The notes beneath the pieces are model-generated. The model had not been told where the DNA came from. It saw nothing but the letters and a program-made list of their open reading frames with translations, and searched no databases. Below are positions 1 through 8,920 of a stretch of 64,000 nt of DNA, piece by piece. This stretch comes from Mycolicibacterium frederiksbergense (GTDB taxonomy: Bacteria > Actinomycetota > Actinomycetes > Mycobacteriales > Mycobacteriaceae), in the NCBI RefSeq assembly GCF_012223425.1, contig NZ_CP038799.1, positions 2,976,001 through 3,040,000 on the forward strand, given 5' to 3'. The translations under genes and the position numbers were made by a program. The number at the start of each line of letters is the position of its first letter. The stretch's first letter is position 1.

Positions 1-693
1 CACCTCGACAGCGTCTCGTTCGAGGAGATGCTGGAGATGGCGGCGTGCGGCGCCAAGGTGCTGATGCTGCGCTGCGTGGAATACGCCCGTCGCTACAACG
101 TTCCGATACACGTCCGCTCGTCGTATTCGGATAAGCCAGGCACCATCGTCAAAGGATCGATCGAGGACATCCCCATGGAAGACGCAATCCTGACCGGAGT
201 CGCCCACGACCGCAGCGAGGCGAAGGTCACCGTCGTCGGTGTGCCCGACGTACCCGGATACGCCGCCAAGGTGTTCCGTGCGGTCGCCGACGCCGACGTC
301 AACATCGACATGGTGTTGCAGAACATCAGCAAGATCGAGGACGGCAAGACCGACATCACCTTCACCTGCTCGCGGGAGAACGGTCCGTCCGCTGTGCAGA
401 AGCTGACCTCACTGCAGGGCGAGATCGGGTTCACCCAGGTGCTGTACGACGATCACATCGGCAAGGTGTCGCTGGTCGGGGCCGGGATGCGCAGCCACCC
501 CGGCGTCACCGCCACGTTCTGCGAGACGCTGGCCGACGCGGGGATCAACATCGACCTGATCTCCACCTCGGAGATCCGGATCTCGGTGCTGATCAAGGAC
601 ACCGAACTCGACACCGCCGTCGCCGTGCTGCATGAGGCCTTCGGCCTCGGCGGTGATGAGGAAGCCGTCGTCTACGCGGGAAGCGGTATCTAG
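1..693 (+). CDS. lysC: Aspartokinase (C-terminal part, cut by window start)
   Basis: Aspartate kinase phosphorylates aspartate, the first step to lysine, diaminopimelate, methionine and threonine. The frame is open from base 1, so the catalytic N-terminal part lies outside the window. The visible 230 residues begin with LDSVSFEEMLEMAACGAK, the end of the kinase domain. Two ACT domains follow, one around VTVVGVPDVPGYAAKVF and one around VSLVGAGMRSHPGVTATF, which carry feedback control by amino acids. asd follows after 34 bases, the usual actinobacterial order. In this family an internal start often yields a separate regulatory beta subunit; I cannot place that start here. Confidence 0.95.
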   Translation, partial: HLDSVSFEEMLEMAACGAKVLMLRCVEYARRYNVPIHVRSSYSDKPGTIVKGSIEDIPMEDAILTGVAHDRSEAKVTVVGVPDVPGYAAKVFRAVADADVNIDMVLQNISKIEDGKTDITFTCSRENGPSAVQKLTSLQGEIGFTQVLYDDHIGKVSLVGAGMRSHPGVTATFCETLADAGINIDLISTSEIRISVLIKDTELDTAVAVLHEAFGLGGDEEAVVYAGSGI

Positions 694-727
694 GTCGTGG
701 GGCGAGCGAAGCGAGGGGGGAAATAGC

Positions 728-1762
728 ATGGTGTCGATAGGTGTGGTCGGCGCGACCGGTCAGGTCGGCCAGGTGATGCGCGCGCTGCTCGAGGAGCGCA
801 ACTTCCCGGCGAGCTCGGTGCGGTTCTTCGCCTCGGCGCGTTCCGAGGGTAAGAAGCTGACCTTCCGCGGCCAGGAGATCGAGGTCGAGAACAGCGAGAC
901 CGCCGACCCCTCCGGGCTGGATATCGCGTTGTTCTCCGCGGGCGCGACCATGTCGCGGGTGCAGGCACCGCGGTTCGCCGCGGCAGGCGCCGTCGTCGTC
1001 GACAACTCCTCGGCGTGGCGCAAGGACCCCGAGGTGCCGTTGATCGTCAGCGAGGTCAACTTCGACCGCGACGCGGCGAATCGGCCGAAGGGCATCATCG
1101 CCAACCCGAACTGCACCACCATGGCCGCGATGCCGGTGCTCAAGCCGCTGCACGACGAGGCCGGCCTGACCCGGCTGATCGTGTCGAGCTACCAGGCGGT
1201 TTCGGGCAGCGGGCTGGCCGGGGTGGAGGAACTCGCGTCACAGGCGCGTGCCGTGATCGACGGGGTCGAGCAGCTGGTGCACGACGGCTCGGCGCTGAAC
1301 TACCCGGCGCCGGTCAAGTACGTCGCACCGATCGCCTTCAACGTGGTGCCGCTGGCCGGTGCGCTCGTCGACGACGGCTCCGGCGAGACCGACGAAGACC
1401 AGAAGCTGCGCAACGAGAGCCGCAAGATCCTCGGTATCCCGGAGTTGCTGGTGTCGGGCACCTGTGTGCGGGTGCCGGTATTCACCGGGCACTCGCTGTC
1501 CATCAATGCTGAGTTCGCCCAACCGCTTTCGCCTGCGCGGGCCCAGGAGCTGCTGGCCGGCGCGCCGGGCGTGACGCTGGTGGACGTGCCGACGCCGCTG
1601 GCCGCCGCCGGGGCCGACGACTCGCTGGTCGGTCGGATCCGTCAGGATCCGGGTGCGCCGGAAGGTCGCGGCCTTGCGCTGTTCGTGTCCGGTGACAACC
1701 TGCGAAAAGGTGCCGCGCTGAACACCATTCAGATTGCCGAGTTGCTCGCCGCCCAACTCTGA
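728..1762 (+). CDS. asd: Aspartate-semialdehyde dehydrogenase
   Basis: This enzyme makes L-aspartate semialdehyde from aspartyl phosphate using NADPH, the branch point to diaminopimelate, lysine, threonine and methionine. The 344-residue length fits the family. The N-terminal GVVGATGQVG is the nucleotide-binding loop, and the catalytic cysteine is Cys129 in ANPNCTT. I chose the ATG at 728 because it opens the conserved VSIGVVGATG start and has a purine-rich site (GAGGGGGGAAA) just upstream; an in-frame ATG at 632 would add 32 non-conserved residues overlapping lysC. A GTG directly after the ATG is an alternative. It is probably co-transcribed with lysC. Confidence 0.96.
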   Translation: MVSIGVVGATGQVGQVMRALLEERNFPASSVRFFASARSEGKKLTFRGQEIEVENSETADPSGLDIALFSAGATMSRVQAPRFAAAGAVVVDNSSAWRKDPEVPLIVSEVNFDRDAANRPKGIIANPNCTTMAAMPVLKPLHDEAGLTRLIVSSYQAVSGSGLAGVEELASQARAVIDGVEQLVHDGSALNYPAPVKYVAPIAFNVVPLAGALVDDGSGETDEDQKLRNESRKILGIPELLVSGTCVRVPVFTGHSLSINAEFAQPLSPARAQELLAGAPGVTLVDVPTPLAAAGADDSLVGRIRQDPGAPEGRGLALFVSGDNLRKGAALNTIQIAELLAAQL

Positions 1763-1793
1763 TCCTCGCCGAAACTGTATTCCAGAAGGAAAA

Positions 1794-2888
1794 GTGCGAG
1801 TAACCACCTTCTGGAACGCAGTCTCGGGGGCTGTGGTGTCGGCATTGGTGCTCTCGGCGCCCGTGCACGCTGATCTGGCCCTGCAACCGGGCCAGGTCAT
1901 CATGCTCGGCCCGGTGGCCGGGACGGGCACTGCAACAGGGGATTACGGGATCGGCGCGACCGATCTGTGTGAGTTCATGGAGTTCCCCAGCCGGCTGCTG
2001 CAGGTGTGTGGTGACAGCTTCGCGGGGCAGGGCGTCGGCTACGGCGGCTGGTACTCCCCGATCGCCCTGCACGTGGACCCCGACTCGATCGACGCCCCGG
2101 CGGGAATCCGCATCACCGGGGTGACCGGTACCTCGATACCGCTGCTGGCCGACCCCACGCCCGCCGGCGCGTCGCAGCTCCCGGCGGGCATCGTGTCGAT
2201 CAACCGCGAGAACTACATGCTGGTCACGACCACGCAGAACCTCCGCCCGTCCAGCTCGCGTCTGGTGAAAGCCGATGCCGCTAAGGGCAATTGGCCCACG
2301 ATCGCGGGATCGGAGCGGCCGGCCGATTTTGCCGGCGGTGGGCAGTCCCAGATCAGCGGCTACTACGACCCCATCCCGACCTCGGATTCCGAACGTGGCT
2401 GGGTCTACATCGTGGCCGACAACTTCGACCGCAGTGCACCGGCGACGCTGTATCGCGTGGCGCCGCAGAACTTCACCGATCGCAGCGCCTGGCAGGGCTG
2501 GTCGGCGGTGGCGGGGTGGGGCCAGGAACCGACCCCGTTGTGGCCCGACCGGGTGGGCGAGCTGAGTGTGCGCCAGATCGACGGCAAGACGGTGTTGTCC
2601 TACTTCAACGCCGGCACCGGCAACATGGAGGTCCGGGTGGCGGCCGACCCGACCAAGCTCGGCTCCGCGCCGGTGACGACGGTGGTGGTCGGCTCGCCGT
2701 GGCCGGATCGGCCGGAGGACCTGCCCGCGCCCCGGGACAATCGGCTGGCCCAGCCGTACGGCGGCTACATCTCACCGGCCTCGACGCTGGACGATCTGCG
2801 GGTCTTCGTCAGCCAGTGGAACACCACACCCCGCGGCGGCACCCCCTACCGGGTGATCCAGTACGCGGTGCATCCGTTTCATAGCTGA
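1794..2888 (+). CDS. Exported DUF4185-type protein
   Basis: Function unknown. The 364-residue product begins with an export signal (FWNAVSGAVVSALVLSAPVHA, cut near residue 27). A region follows with motifs such as GDSFAGQGVGYGGWYSP, RGWVYIVADNF and VFVSQWNTT, which I associate with DUF4185, a five-bladed beta-propeller-like secreted family of mycobacteria. It sits where M. tuberculosis has Rv3707c. I chose GTG at 1794, which places the signal peptide at the N-terminus; AGAAGGA lies only three bases upstream, so the spacing is tight. An upstream ATG at 1734 would overlap asd and hide the signal. Confidence 0.8.
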   Translation: MRVTTFWNAVSGAVVSALVLSAPVHADLALQPGQVIMLGPVAGTGTATGDYGIGATDLCEFMEFPSRLLQVCGDSFAGQGVGYGGWYSPIALHVDPDSIDAPAGIRITGVTGTSIPLLADPTPAGASQLPAGIVSINRENYMLVTTTQNLRPSSSRLVKADAAKGNWPTIAGSERPADFAGGGQSQISGYYDPIPTSDSERGWVYIVADNFDRSAPATLYRVAPQNFTDRSAWQGWSAVAGWGQEPTPLWPDRVGELSVRQIDGKTVLSYFNAGTGNMEVRVAADPTKLGSAPVTTVVVGSPWPDRPEDLPAPRDNRLAQPYGGYISPASTLDDLRVFVSQWNTTPRGGTPYRVIQYAVHPFHS

Positions 2889-2940
2889 TTCACATGCTCT
2901 ATCCAGCTGCCACATTGCCGCTCGTCGGCATCATGAATCC

Positions 2941-3378
2941 ATGAGCGAAGAAGCCGACAACTCGACCAGCACCACGGCACCCGTGGCAGCAGCCGCAGCA
3001 CCCCCGCCGCCCCCCGCGGTGGTGGTGCCGACCGAAGAGCATCCTCGACGTAACCGGGTCACCCAGGTGGCCGCCTGGGTGGGCATCGTCGCCGGCGTCA
3101 CCTTCGTCGTCGCCGTGATCTTCTTCTCCGGCTTCATCCTGGGCAAGAGCTCCGACGGTGGCGGGCACCATCGCGGCGGGCCGGACCGCGAGAGCGGGGT
3201 GTTCCACCGTGGCGGGCCGCCGATGGGACCGCCGCACATCTTCTTCCCGGGCGGACCGGGCGGACCCGGTGGACCGGGCGCCCAGGGTGGCCCCGGGTTC
3301 GGACCGGGATTCCAGGGCCCACAGCAGGGGCAGGGCCCGGGGCCCGGAAACGCACCGGCCACGCCACCGCGCCCCTGA
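2941..3378 (+). CDS. Pro/Gly-rich single-pass membrane protein
   Basis: Function unknown. The 145-residue protein has a cytoplasmic Ala/Pro-rich N-terminus (AAAAAPPPPPAVVVP), one membrane helix at about residues 44-67 (AAWVGIVAGVTFVVAVIFF) and an extracytoplasmic tail of His/Gly/Pro motifs, including repeated GGPGGPGGPG. The low-complexity tail has no visible catalytic motif. Its position matches the proline-rich Rv3706c of M. tuberculosis. No Shine-Dalgarno sequence is obvious in front of the ATG. The identity as a real gene rests on the clean membrane topology and conserved position. Confidence 0.75.
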   Translation: MSEEADNSTSTTAPVAAAAAPPPPPAVVVPTEEHPRRNRVTQVAAWVGIVAGVTFVVAVIFFSGFILGKSSDGGGHHRGGPDRESGVFHRGGPPMGPPHIFFPGGPGGPGGPGAQGGPGFGPGFQGPQQGQGPGPGNAPATPPRP

Positions 3379-3463
3379 AACATTAAGAGGACCCTCGCGG
3401 CCACGTGAGGAATCATCCGTAACTCTTGGCACTCTGACCTCATTCGTGAGAGTGTCGCTAACC

Positions 3464-3994
3464 ATGACACGCCGACCGCTGCGCATTGCCGCGTTTGTAG
3501 CGGCCCTCGTGGTATTAGCGGGCATTCCCGGCTGTAGCCTGCGCGGGGCCGCTCCCGACGTCGCCGCCTCGACCGTATTCGCCGTCGGGGACTGCGTGGA
3601 AATCGACGCGGACGCGGCCCCGACGCCGGATCCGGTGCAGGCCAGCGAGGTGTCCTGCACCCAGGACCCGAGCTACACCGTCGGGGCCACCACCAACGCC
3701 GCCGGTGAGTGCCCCACCACCGAGTACCAGCATCTGCCGACCGACTACGCCGAACCGTCGACCGCCCGGCTGTGCCTGGTGCCCAATCTGGTCGCCAACC
3801 AGTGCTACCTGATGGAGATGCCGATCGGGCTGGTCGAGAAGGCCTCCTGCGATGACCGCGACGACGGCGTGCTGGTGCAGGTCACCCAGCGTCTGGACGT
3901 CCGGGATCAGTCCGCGTGCCCGGTGATCGCCGGTTCCTACGCTTGGCCGTATCCCGCGCCGGCCCGCACGTACTGCACGCAGACACTTTTCTGA
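3464..3994 (+). CDS. Putative lipoprotein, Cys-rich
   Basis: Function unknown. The 176-residue product starts MTRRPLRIAAFVAALVVLAG and continues into IPGC, a lipobox-like site, so it is probably a membrane-anchored lipoprotein. The mature part contains several cysteines (GDCVEI, VSCTQD, GECPTT, LCLV, NQCYL, ASCDD, SACPV, TYCTQ), as expected for a disulfide-stabilised exported domain. It corresponds in position to Rv3705c. I chose ATG 3464 because it starts the signal sequence; GTG 3446 would add six residues. A much longer in-frame extension from 3158 overlaps the previous gene and is not credible. Confidence 0.72.
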   Translation: MTRRPLRIAAFVAALVVLAGIPGCSLRGAAPDVAASTVFAVGDCVEIDADAAPTPDPVQASEVSCTQDPSYTVGATTNAAGECPTTEYQHLPTDYAEPSTARLCLVPNLVANQCYLMEMPIGLVEKASCDDRDDGVLVQVTQRLDVRDQSACPVIAGSYAWPYPAPARTYCTQTLF

Positions 3995-4012
3995 CTTTGG
4001 CATGATCGAGCC

Positions 4013-4651
4013 ATGCGGCTGATTGCACTGGCCGTCGGGGTGGGAGTGGCTCTGGCCCTCGCCGCTCCGGCTTCGGCCCGACCGTCCGATCCCGGCGTCG
4101 TCAGTTACGCGGTCCTGCCGAAAGGGTCGGTCAGCAACATCATCGGCGCACCGCTGGCCTGGGAAGCCGAGTTCGGCAACCCGGTCCAGGCGTTCTACGT
4201 CGACAACCCGGCCTGCAACAACTGGGCCGACATCGGTCTGCCCGACGTGTACGCCGATCCTGACCTGGCGTCGTTCAACGGCGCCGTCGCGCATACCTCC
4301 GCCACGGATACGACCCGCCTGGTCAAGCAGTCGGTCGGCGTCTTCGCCACCGACGACGCGGCCACCCGCGCGTACCAACGCGTGACCGACCGCACCGCCG
4401 GATGCGCCGGCCAGACCACCACGATGCACCTGGACAACTTCGTCAACCAGGTGTGGACGTTCTCCGGCGGCGCCGCGACGCCGACCGACGCGGTCTGGGT
4501 GAAACAGGAGGGCGGGACCGACCGCCGGTGTTTCGTCCAGACCCGTTTGCGGGAAAACGTTCTGCTGCAGGCGAAAGTCTGCCAACCCGGCAACGGTGGG
4601 CCCGCGGTCAACGTGCTGGCCGGGGCCATGCAGAACACCCTCGGGCAATAG
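4013..4651 (+). CDS. Secreted PknH-like sensor domain protein
   Basis: This is a stand-alone exported protein of 212 residues with a signal peptide (IALAVGVGVALALAAPASA) cut near residue 22. The rest resembles the extracellular domain found on the PknH serine/threonine kinase and in many mycobacterial lipoproteins. It has four cysteines (NPACNN, AGCAGQ, RRCFVQ, AKVCQP) able to form two disulfides, and the typical DNFVNQVWTFSGG and VWVKQEGG segments. No kinase domain is present. The ligand is unknown. It lies directly upstream of egtA, separated by 111 bases. Confidence 0.75.
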   Translation: MRLIALAVGVGVALALAAPASARPSDPGVVSYAVLPKGSVSNIIGAPLAWEAEFGNPVQAFYVDNPACNNWADIGLPDVYADPDLASFNGAVAHTSATDTTRLVKQSVGVFATDDAATRAYQRVTDRTAGCAGQTTTMHLDNFVNQVWTFSGGAATPTDAVWVKQEGGTDRRCFVQTRLRENVLLQAKVCQPGNGGPAVNVLAGAMQNTLGQ

Positions 4652-4762
4652 CGGCGAGCAAAACCCTTGGGAATATGTCAGACCTGTCTGGAAGATTGAA
4701 GTAACACGGGCTCATCGGGTTGAGGGCTCCCAGCGTCCAGGTCCGGGGGAGGAGTGGTGCGG

Positions 4763-6013
4763 ATGACCACCGCTGCCGCGCGGGACATGGAGTGCGCGTC
4801 CGGGCGGGCCGCCGCCGCGATCGCGGCGAACTGTCTGCACGACGGGCCGATCGGCAAGGTCGGTCTGGAGATCGAGGCGCACTGCTTCGACATCACCGAT
4901 CCCATGCGCAGGCCCGGCTGGGATGAGCTCAGCGACATCATCGCGACGGTGCCCACCCTGCCCGGCGGCAGTGCCATCACCGTCGAACCGGGCGGCGCCG
5001 TGGAACTGTCCGGCCCACCGGCCGACGGCGTCGCCGACGCGATCACCGCCATGGCCGCCGACCGCACCGTGCTCACGCACCATTTCGCCGCGCGCGGACT
5101 GGGCCTGGTGTTGCTCGGCGCCGATCCGCTGCGGCCCGCACAGCGCATCAACCCCGGCGCTCGGTATCAGGCGATGGAGAGCTTCTTCACCGCGACGGGT
5201 ACCGCCGCGGCCGGGGCGGCCATGATGACGTCGACGGCCTCGGTCCAGATCAACATCGAGGCCGGCCCGCGGGCGGGCTGGGCGGACCGGGTCCGGCTGG
5301 CCCACGCGCTGGGCCCGACCATGATCGCGTTGTCGGCGAACTCGCCCCTGCTGGGCGGACACTTCACCGGATGGCGCAGCTCCCGCCAACGCGTCTGGGG
5401 GCAGCTGGACTCGGCACGGTGTGGCCCGGTGCTGGGCGACAGCGGCGACGATCCCTCCGCCGACTGGGCGCGCTACGCGCTGCACGCCCCGGTGATGCTG
5501 GTCCGCACGCCCGACGCGGTACCGATGACCGAGTTCGTCTCCTACGCCGACTGGGCCGATGGCCGCGTCCCCCTGGATGCCCGCCTGCCCGGCGATGAGG
5601 ATCTCGAGTACCACCTGACCACGCTCTTCCCTCCGGTGCGTCCGCGGCGCTGGCTGGAAATCCGGTACCTCGACAGCGTGCCCGACTCCCTCTGGCCGGC
5701 CGTGGTGTTCACCCTGGTCACGTTGTTGGACAATCCCGCAGCCGCCGAGATCGCCGCCAGTGCCACCGAGTCGGTTGCCGGTGAATGGGATCTGGCCGCA
5801 CGGGCCGGCCTCGCGGATCCGGGCCTGCGCGCCGCGGCGGTGACATGTGTGGCCGCCGCCGCCGAGCATGCCCCGGCCGAACTGGCCGATGCGATGGCGC
5901 GGCTGCTCGCCGATGTCGAGGCCGGCCGCTGCCCGGGCGATGACTTCTCCGATCTCGTTGTCGAACATGGGATACCGACGGCCCTGACCCAACTGGCGAG
6001 GAACGATTCGTGA
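4763..6013 (+). CDS. egtA: Ergothioneine biosynthesis glutamate-cysteine ligase EgtA
   Basis: EgtA joins glutamate and cysteine to gamma-glutamylcysteine, the sulfur donor for EgtB. The 416-residue protein has the GCS2-type fold with the early VGLEIEAHCFDI strand. It is identified firmly by being the first gene of a complete egtABCDE set. The start is ambiguous: a GGGGGAGGAG ribosome site (4744-4753) precedes GTG 4754, GTG 4757 and ATG 4763; the spacing favours ATG 4763 or GTG 4757. The stop overlaps the egtB start by 4 bases, so translation is probably coupled. Confidence 0.93.
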   Translation: MTTAAARDMECASGRAAAAIAANCLHDGPIGKVGLEIEAHCFDITDPMRRPGWDELSDIIATVPTLPGGSAITVEPGGAVELSGPPADGVADAITAMAADRTVLTHHFAARGLGLVLLGADPLRPAQRINPGARYQAMESFFTATGTAAAGAAMMTSTASVQINIEAGPRAGWADRVRLAHALGPTMIALSANSPLLGGHFTGWRSSRQRVWGQLDSARCGPVLGDSGDDPSADWARYALHAPVMLVRTPDAVPMTEFVSYADWADGRVPLDARLPGDEDLEYHLTTLFPPVRPRRWLEIRYLDSVPDSLWPAVVFTLVTLLDNPAAAEIAASATESVAGEWDLAARAGLADPGLRAAAVTCVAAAAEHAPAELADAMARLLADVEAGRCPGDDFSDLVVEHGIPTALTQLARNDS

Positions 6014-7284
6014 CATCACCGCACACGCTGGCCACCGAACTGACCCGGGCCCGGGAGCGCACGCTGGCCCTTGTCGACTTCGATGACGCCGAACTGCATC
6101 GCCAGTACGACCCGCTGATGAGCCCGCTGGTGTGGGATCTCGCCCACATCGGGCAGCAGGAAGAATTCTGGCTGCTGCGCGACGGCGACCCCAACGCCCC
6201 CGGCATCCTGGCACCCGAGATCGACTCGCTCTACGACGCATTCGTGCATTCCCGCGCCAGCCGCGTCGACCTTCCGCTGCTCCCGCCCGCCGACGCCCGC
6301 GCCTACTGCCGCACCGTCCGCGACCGTGCCCTCGACGTGCTGGACCGCACCGACGGTGACGAGGCGTTGTTCCGCTTCGGGTTGGTCGTTTCCCATGAGA
6401 ACCAGCACAACGAGACCATGCTGCAGGCGCTCAACCTGCGCACCGGCCCCGCACTGCTGAGTACGGGCGGGGCGCTGCCGCGCGGCCGCGCCGATGTGGC
6501 CGGAACCTCGGTGCTGATCCCCGGGGGCCCGTTCACCCTGGGCGTCAACGCATCCGAGGAGCCGTACTCGCTGGACAACGAACGTCCCGGCCATGTCGTG
6601 CACGTCGAGCCGTTCCGGATCGGGCGGGTACCGGTCACCAACGCGCAATGGCGCGAGTTCATCGCCGACGGCGGTTACCGGACCCCGCAGTGGTGGTCCG
6701 AGCGCGGGTGGACCCATCGCGAGCAGGCCGGACTGAACGCGCCCGCATTCTGGCACGCCGACGGCAGTCGCACCCGGTTCGGCCACCGCGAGACCATCCC
6801 CGATGACGAACCGGTGCAGCACATCACCTACTTCGAGGCCGAGGCGTTCGCGGCGTGGTCGGGTGCCCGGTTGCCGACCGAGATCGAGTGGGAGAAGGCC
6901 TGCGCGTGGGACCCGGTGGCCGGGGCGCGTCGCCGATTCCCTTGGGGCGAAGCACAACCCACATCCGAGCTGGCCAATCTCGGCGGCGATGCCCTGCGCC
7001 CCGCGCCGGTGGGCGCCTACCCGGCGGGGGCGTCGGCCTACGGGGCGGAGCAGATGCTCGGCGATGTGTGGGAGTGGACCACCTCGCCCCTGCGACCCTG
7101 GCCCGGGTTCACTCCGATGATCTACGACCAATACACGGTCCCGTTCTTCGACGGCGACTACCGGGTCCTGCGCGGCGGGTCCTGGGCGGTGGCCGCGGGC
7201 ATCCTGCGGCCCAGCTTCCGCAACTGGGACCATCCGATCCGCCGGCAGATCTTCTCCGGTGTCCGCCTGGCCTGGGACGCCTGA
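6010..7284 (+). CDS. egtB: Hercynine oxygenase EgtB
   Basis: This non-heme iron enzyme uses oxygen to couple hercynine to gamma-glutamylcysteine, giving the sulfoxide conjugate. The 424 residues form an N-terminal DinB-like four-helix domain and a C-terminal formylglycine-enzyme-like domain (FRIGRVPVTNAQWREFI to LRGGSWAV...FRNWDHP). The iron ligands are visible as His46 (WDLAHIG) and His129 and His133 (SHENQHNE). The start is GTG, which overlaps the egtA stop. Confidence 0.95.
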   Translation: MTSPHTLATELTRARERTLALVDFDDAELHRQYDPLMSPLVWDLAHIGQQEEFWLLRDGDPNAPGILAPEIDSLYDAFVHSRASRVDLPLLPPADARAYCRTVRDRALDVLDRTDGDEALFRFGLVVSHENQHNETMLQALNLRTGPALLSTGGALPRGRADVAGTSVLIPGGPFTLGVNASEEPYSLDNERPGHVVHVEPFRIGRVPVTNAQWREFIADGGYRTPQWWSERGWTHREQAGLNAPAFWHADGSRTRFGHRETIPDDEPVQHITYFEAEAFAAWSGARLPTEIEWEKACAWDPVAGARRRFPWGEAQPTSELANLGGDALRPAPVGAYPAGASAYGAEQMLGDVWEWTTSPLRPWPGFTPMIYDQYTVPFFDGDYRVLRGGSWAVAAGILRPSFRNWDHPIRRQIFSGVRLAWDA

Positions 7285-7973
7285 TGTGTCGCCACCTGGG
7301 CTGGCTCGGTGCGCCGGTACCGGTGTCCGCATTGGTGCTCGATCCGCCGAGTGGTCTTCTGGTGCAGTCGTATTCGCCACGTCGGCAGAAGCACGGCACC
7401 ATCAATGCCGACGGTTGGGGCGTCGGGTTCTTCGATGGCGGTGTGCGCCGTTGGCGCAGCGACAAACCGTTGTGGGGCGACGCATCGTTTGCGTCGGTGG
7501 CTCCGGCGCTACGCAGTGACTGCTTCGTCGCCGCGGTGCGTTCGGCGACGGTCGGCATGCCGATCGAGCCGTCGGCCTCGGCGCCGTTCAGCGATGGCAC
7601 CTGGCTGCTCTCGCACAACGGGATCGTCGACCGCGCCGTCCTTCCGGCCTCGGCGACGGCCGAATCCACCGTCGACAGTGCGGTGCTGGCCGCGCATATC
7701 TTCGAGCGCGGCATGGGCGCGCTCGGGGACACCGTCGCCCGCGTCGGTACCCGAGACCCGGGTGCCCGGCTGAACATTCTGGCCGCCAACGGTTCCAGCC
7801 TGCTCGCCACCACCTGGGGCGACACCCTGTTCTCTCTGCACCGCGACGACGGCATCGTGCTGGCCAGCGAACCCTATGACGATGACCCGTCCTGGCGTGA
7901 CATCCCCGACCGGCACCTCGTCGAGGTGACCGGCACGAACCTCACGCTCACTCCCCTGGAAGGACCCTCATGA
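7284..7973 (+). CDS. egtC: Ergothioneine amidohydrolase EgtC
   Basis: EgtC removes glutamate from the gamma-glutamyl hercynylcysteine sulfoxide. It is a class II glutamine-amidotransferase fold (Ntn hydrolase), and the nucleophile is Cys2, exposed after removal of Met1 (MCRHLGWLG). The HGTINADGWGVGFFD segment is the conserved substrate loop. The 229-residue length is normal. The ATG shares its first base with the last base of the egtB stop (TGATG), and the 3' end overlaps egtD by 4 bases. Confidence 0.95.
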   Translation: MCRHLGWLGAPVPVSALVLDPPSGLLVQSYSPRRQKHGTINADGWGVGFFDGGVRRWRSDKPLWGDASFASVAPALRSDCFVAAVRSATVGMPIEPSASAPFSDGTWLLSHNGIVDRAVLPASATAESTVDSAVLAAHIFERGMGALGDTVARVGTRDPGARLNILAANGSSLLATTWGDTLFSLHRDDGIVLASEPYDDDPSWRDIPDRHLVEVTGTNLTLTPLEGPS

Positions 7974-8920
7974 CCACCGGCACGGCCTCGGACCTGTCCA
8001 AAGCTCTGCGTCGCGACGTCCGGCACGGCCTGGCGCAATCGCCGAAAACTCTGCCGCCGAAATGGTTTTACGACGCGAAGGGCAGTGATCTCTTCGACCA
8101 GATCACCCGGCTGCCCGAGTACTATCCCACCCGTACCGAGGCCTCGATCCTGCAGGACCGGGCAGCCGATATCGCGGCCGCCTCGGGCGCCGACACTCTG
8201 GTCGAGTTGGGCAGCGGCACGTCGGAGAAGACGCGACTGCTGCTCGATGCCCTGCGGGACAGCGGTGCGCTGAAGCGCTTCATCCCGTTCGACGTCGACC
8301 CCAGTGTGCTGCGCGATGCCGCCCGCGCGCTGCACGCCGAATACCCCGATATCGAGATCGAGGTGGTGTGCGGTGATTTCGAGCAGGACCTGGGCACGGT
8401 GCCCAAGGTCGGCCGCCGGATGGTGGTCTTCCTCGGGTCCACGATCGGGAATCTCACCCCCGAACCCCGCGCCGCATTCCTTGCCGCGGTCGCCGACACC
8501 ATGCAGCCGGGCGATTCGCTGCTGCTGGGCACCGATCTGGTCAAGGATATCGGCCGGCTGGTGCGCGCCTATGACGACAGTGCCGGTGTCACGGCCGCGT
8601 TCAACCGCAATGTGCTGACCGTGGTGAACCGCGAACTCGACGCGGACTTCGACCTGGACGCCTTCGATCATGTCGCGCGGTGGAACCCCGATGAGGAGCG
8701 CATCGAGATGTGGTTGCGCTCGACCGCGGATCAACGGGTCCGGATCGCGCAGCTCGATCTGACCGTCGAGTTCGCCGCCGGAGAGGAGATGCTGACCGAG
8801 GTGTCCTGCAAATTCCGGCCCGAGGGTGTGGAAGCCGAATTGGCCGCCGCCGGACTGCGCCGCACCCACTGGTGGACCGATGACGCAGGCGATTTCGGTC
8901 TCTCGCTGGCGGTGAAATGA
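7970..8920 (+). CDS. egtD: L-histidine N-alpha-methyltransferase EgtD
   Basis: EgtD trimethylates histidine with S-adenosylmethionine to make hercynine, the committed step of ergothioneine synthesis. The 316-residue protein carries the family's KWFYDAKGSDLFDQIT entry, the SAM loop LVELGSGTSEKT, the FDVDPSVL acidic segment and VVFLGSTIGNL. It starts at an ATG inside an ATGA overlap with egtC and ends in an ATGA overlap with egtE. Confidence 0.96.
   Translation: MTTGTASDLSKALRRDVRHGLAQSPKTLPPKWFYDAKGSDLFDQITRLPEYYPTRTEASILQDRAADIAAASGADTLVELGSGTSEKTRLLLDALRDSGALKRFIPFDVDPSVLRDAARALHAEYPDIEIEVVCGDFEQDLGTVPKVGRRMVVFLGSTIGNLTPEPRAAFLAAVADTMQPGDSLLLGTDLVKDIGRLVRAYDDSAGVTAAFNRNVLTVVNRELDADFDLDAFDHVARWNPDEERIEMWLRSTADQRVRIAQLDLTVEFAAGEEMLTEVSCKFRPEGVEAELAAAGLRRTHWWTDDAGDFGLSLAVK

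Noticed and set aside
4712..6241. Long open frame (509 codons) on the minus strand opposite egtA
   Set aside because: Arg/Gly/Pro-rich shadow of a high-GC gene; no motif, no ribosome site, and egtA on the other strand has clear family features.
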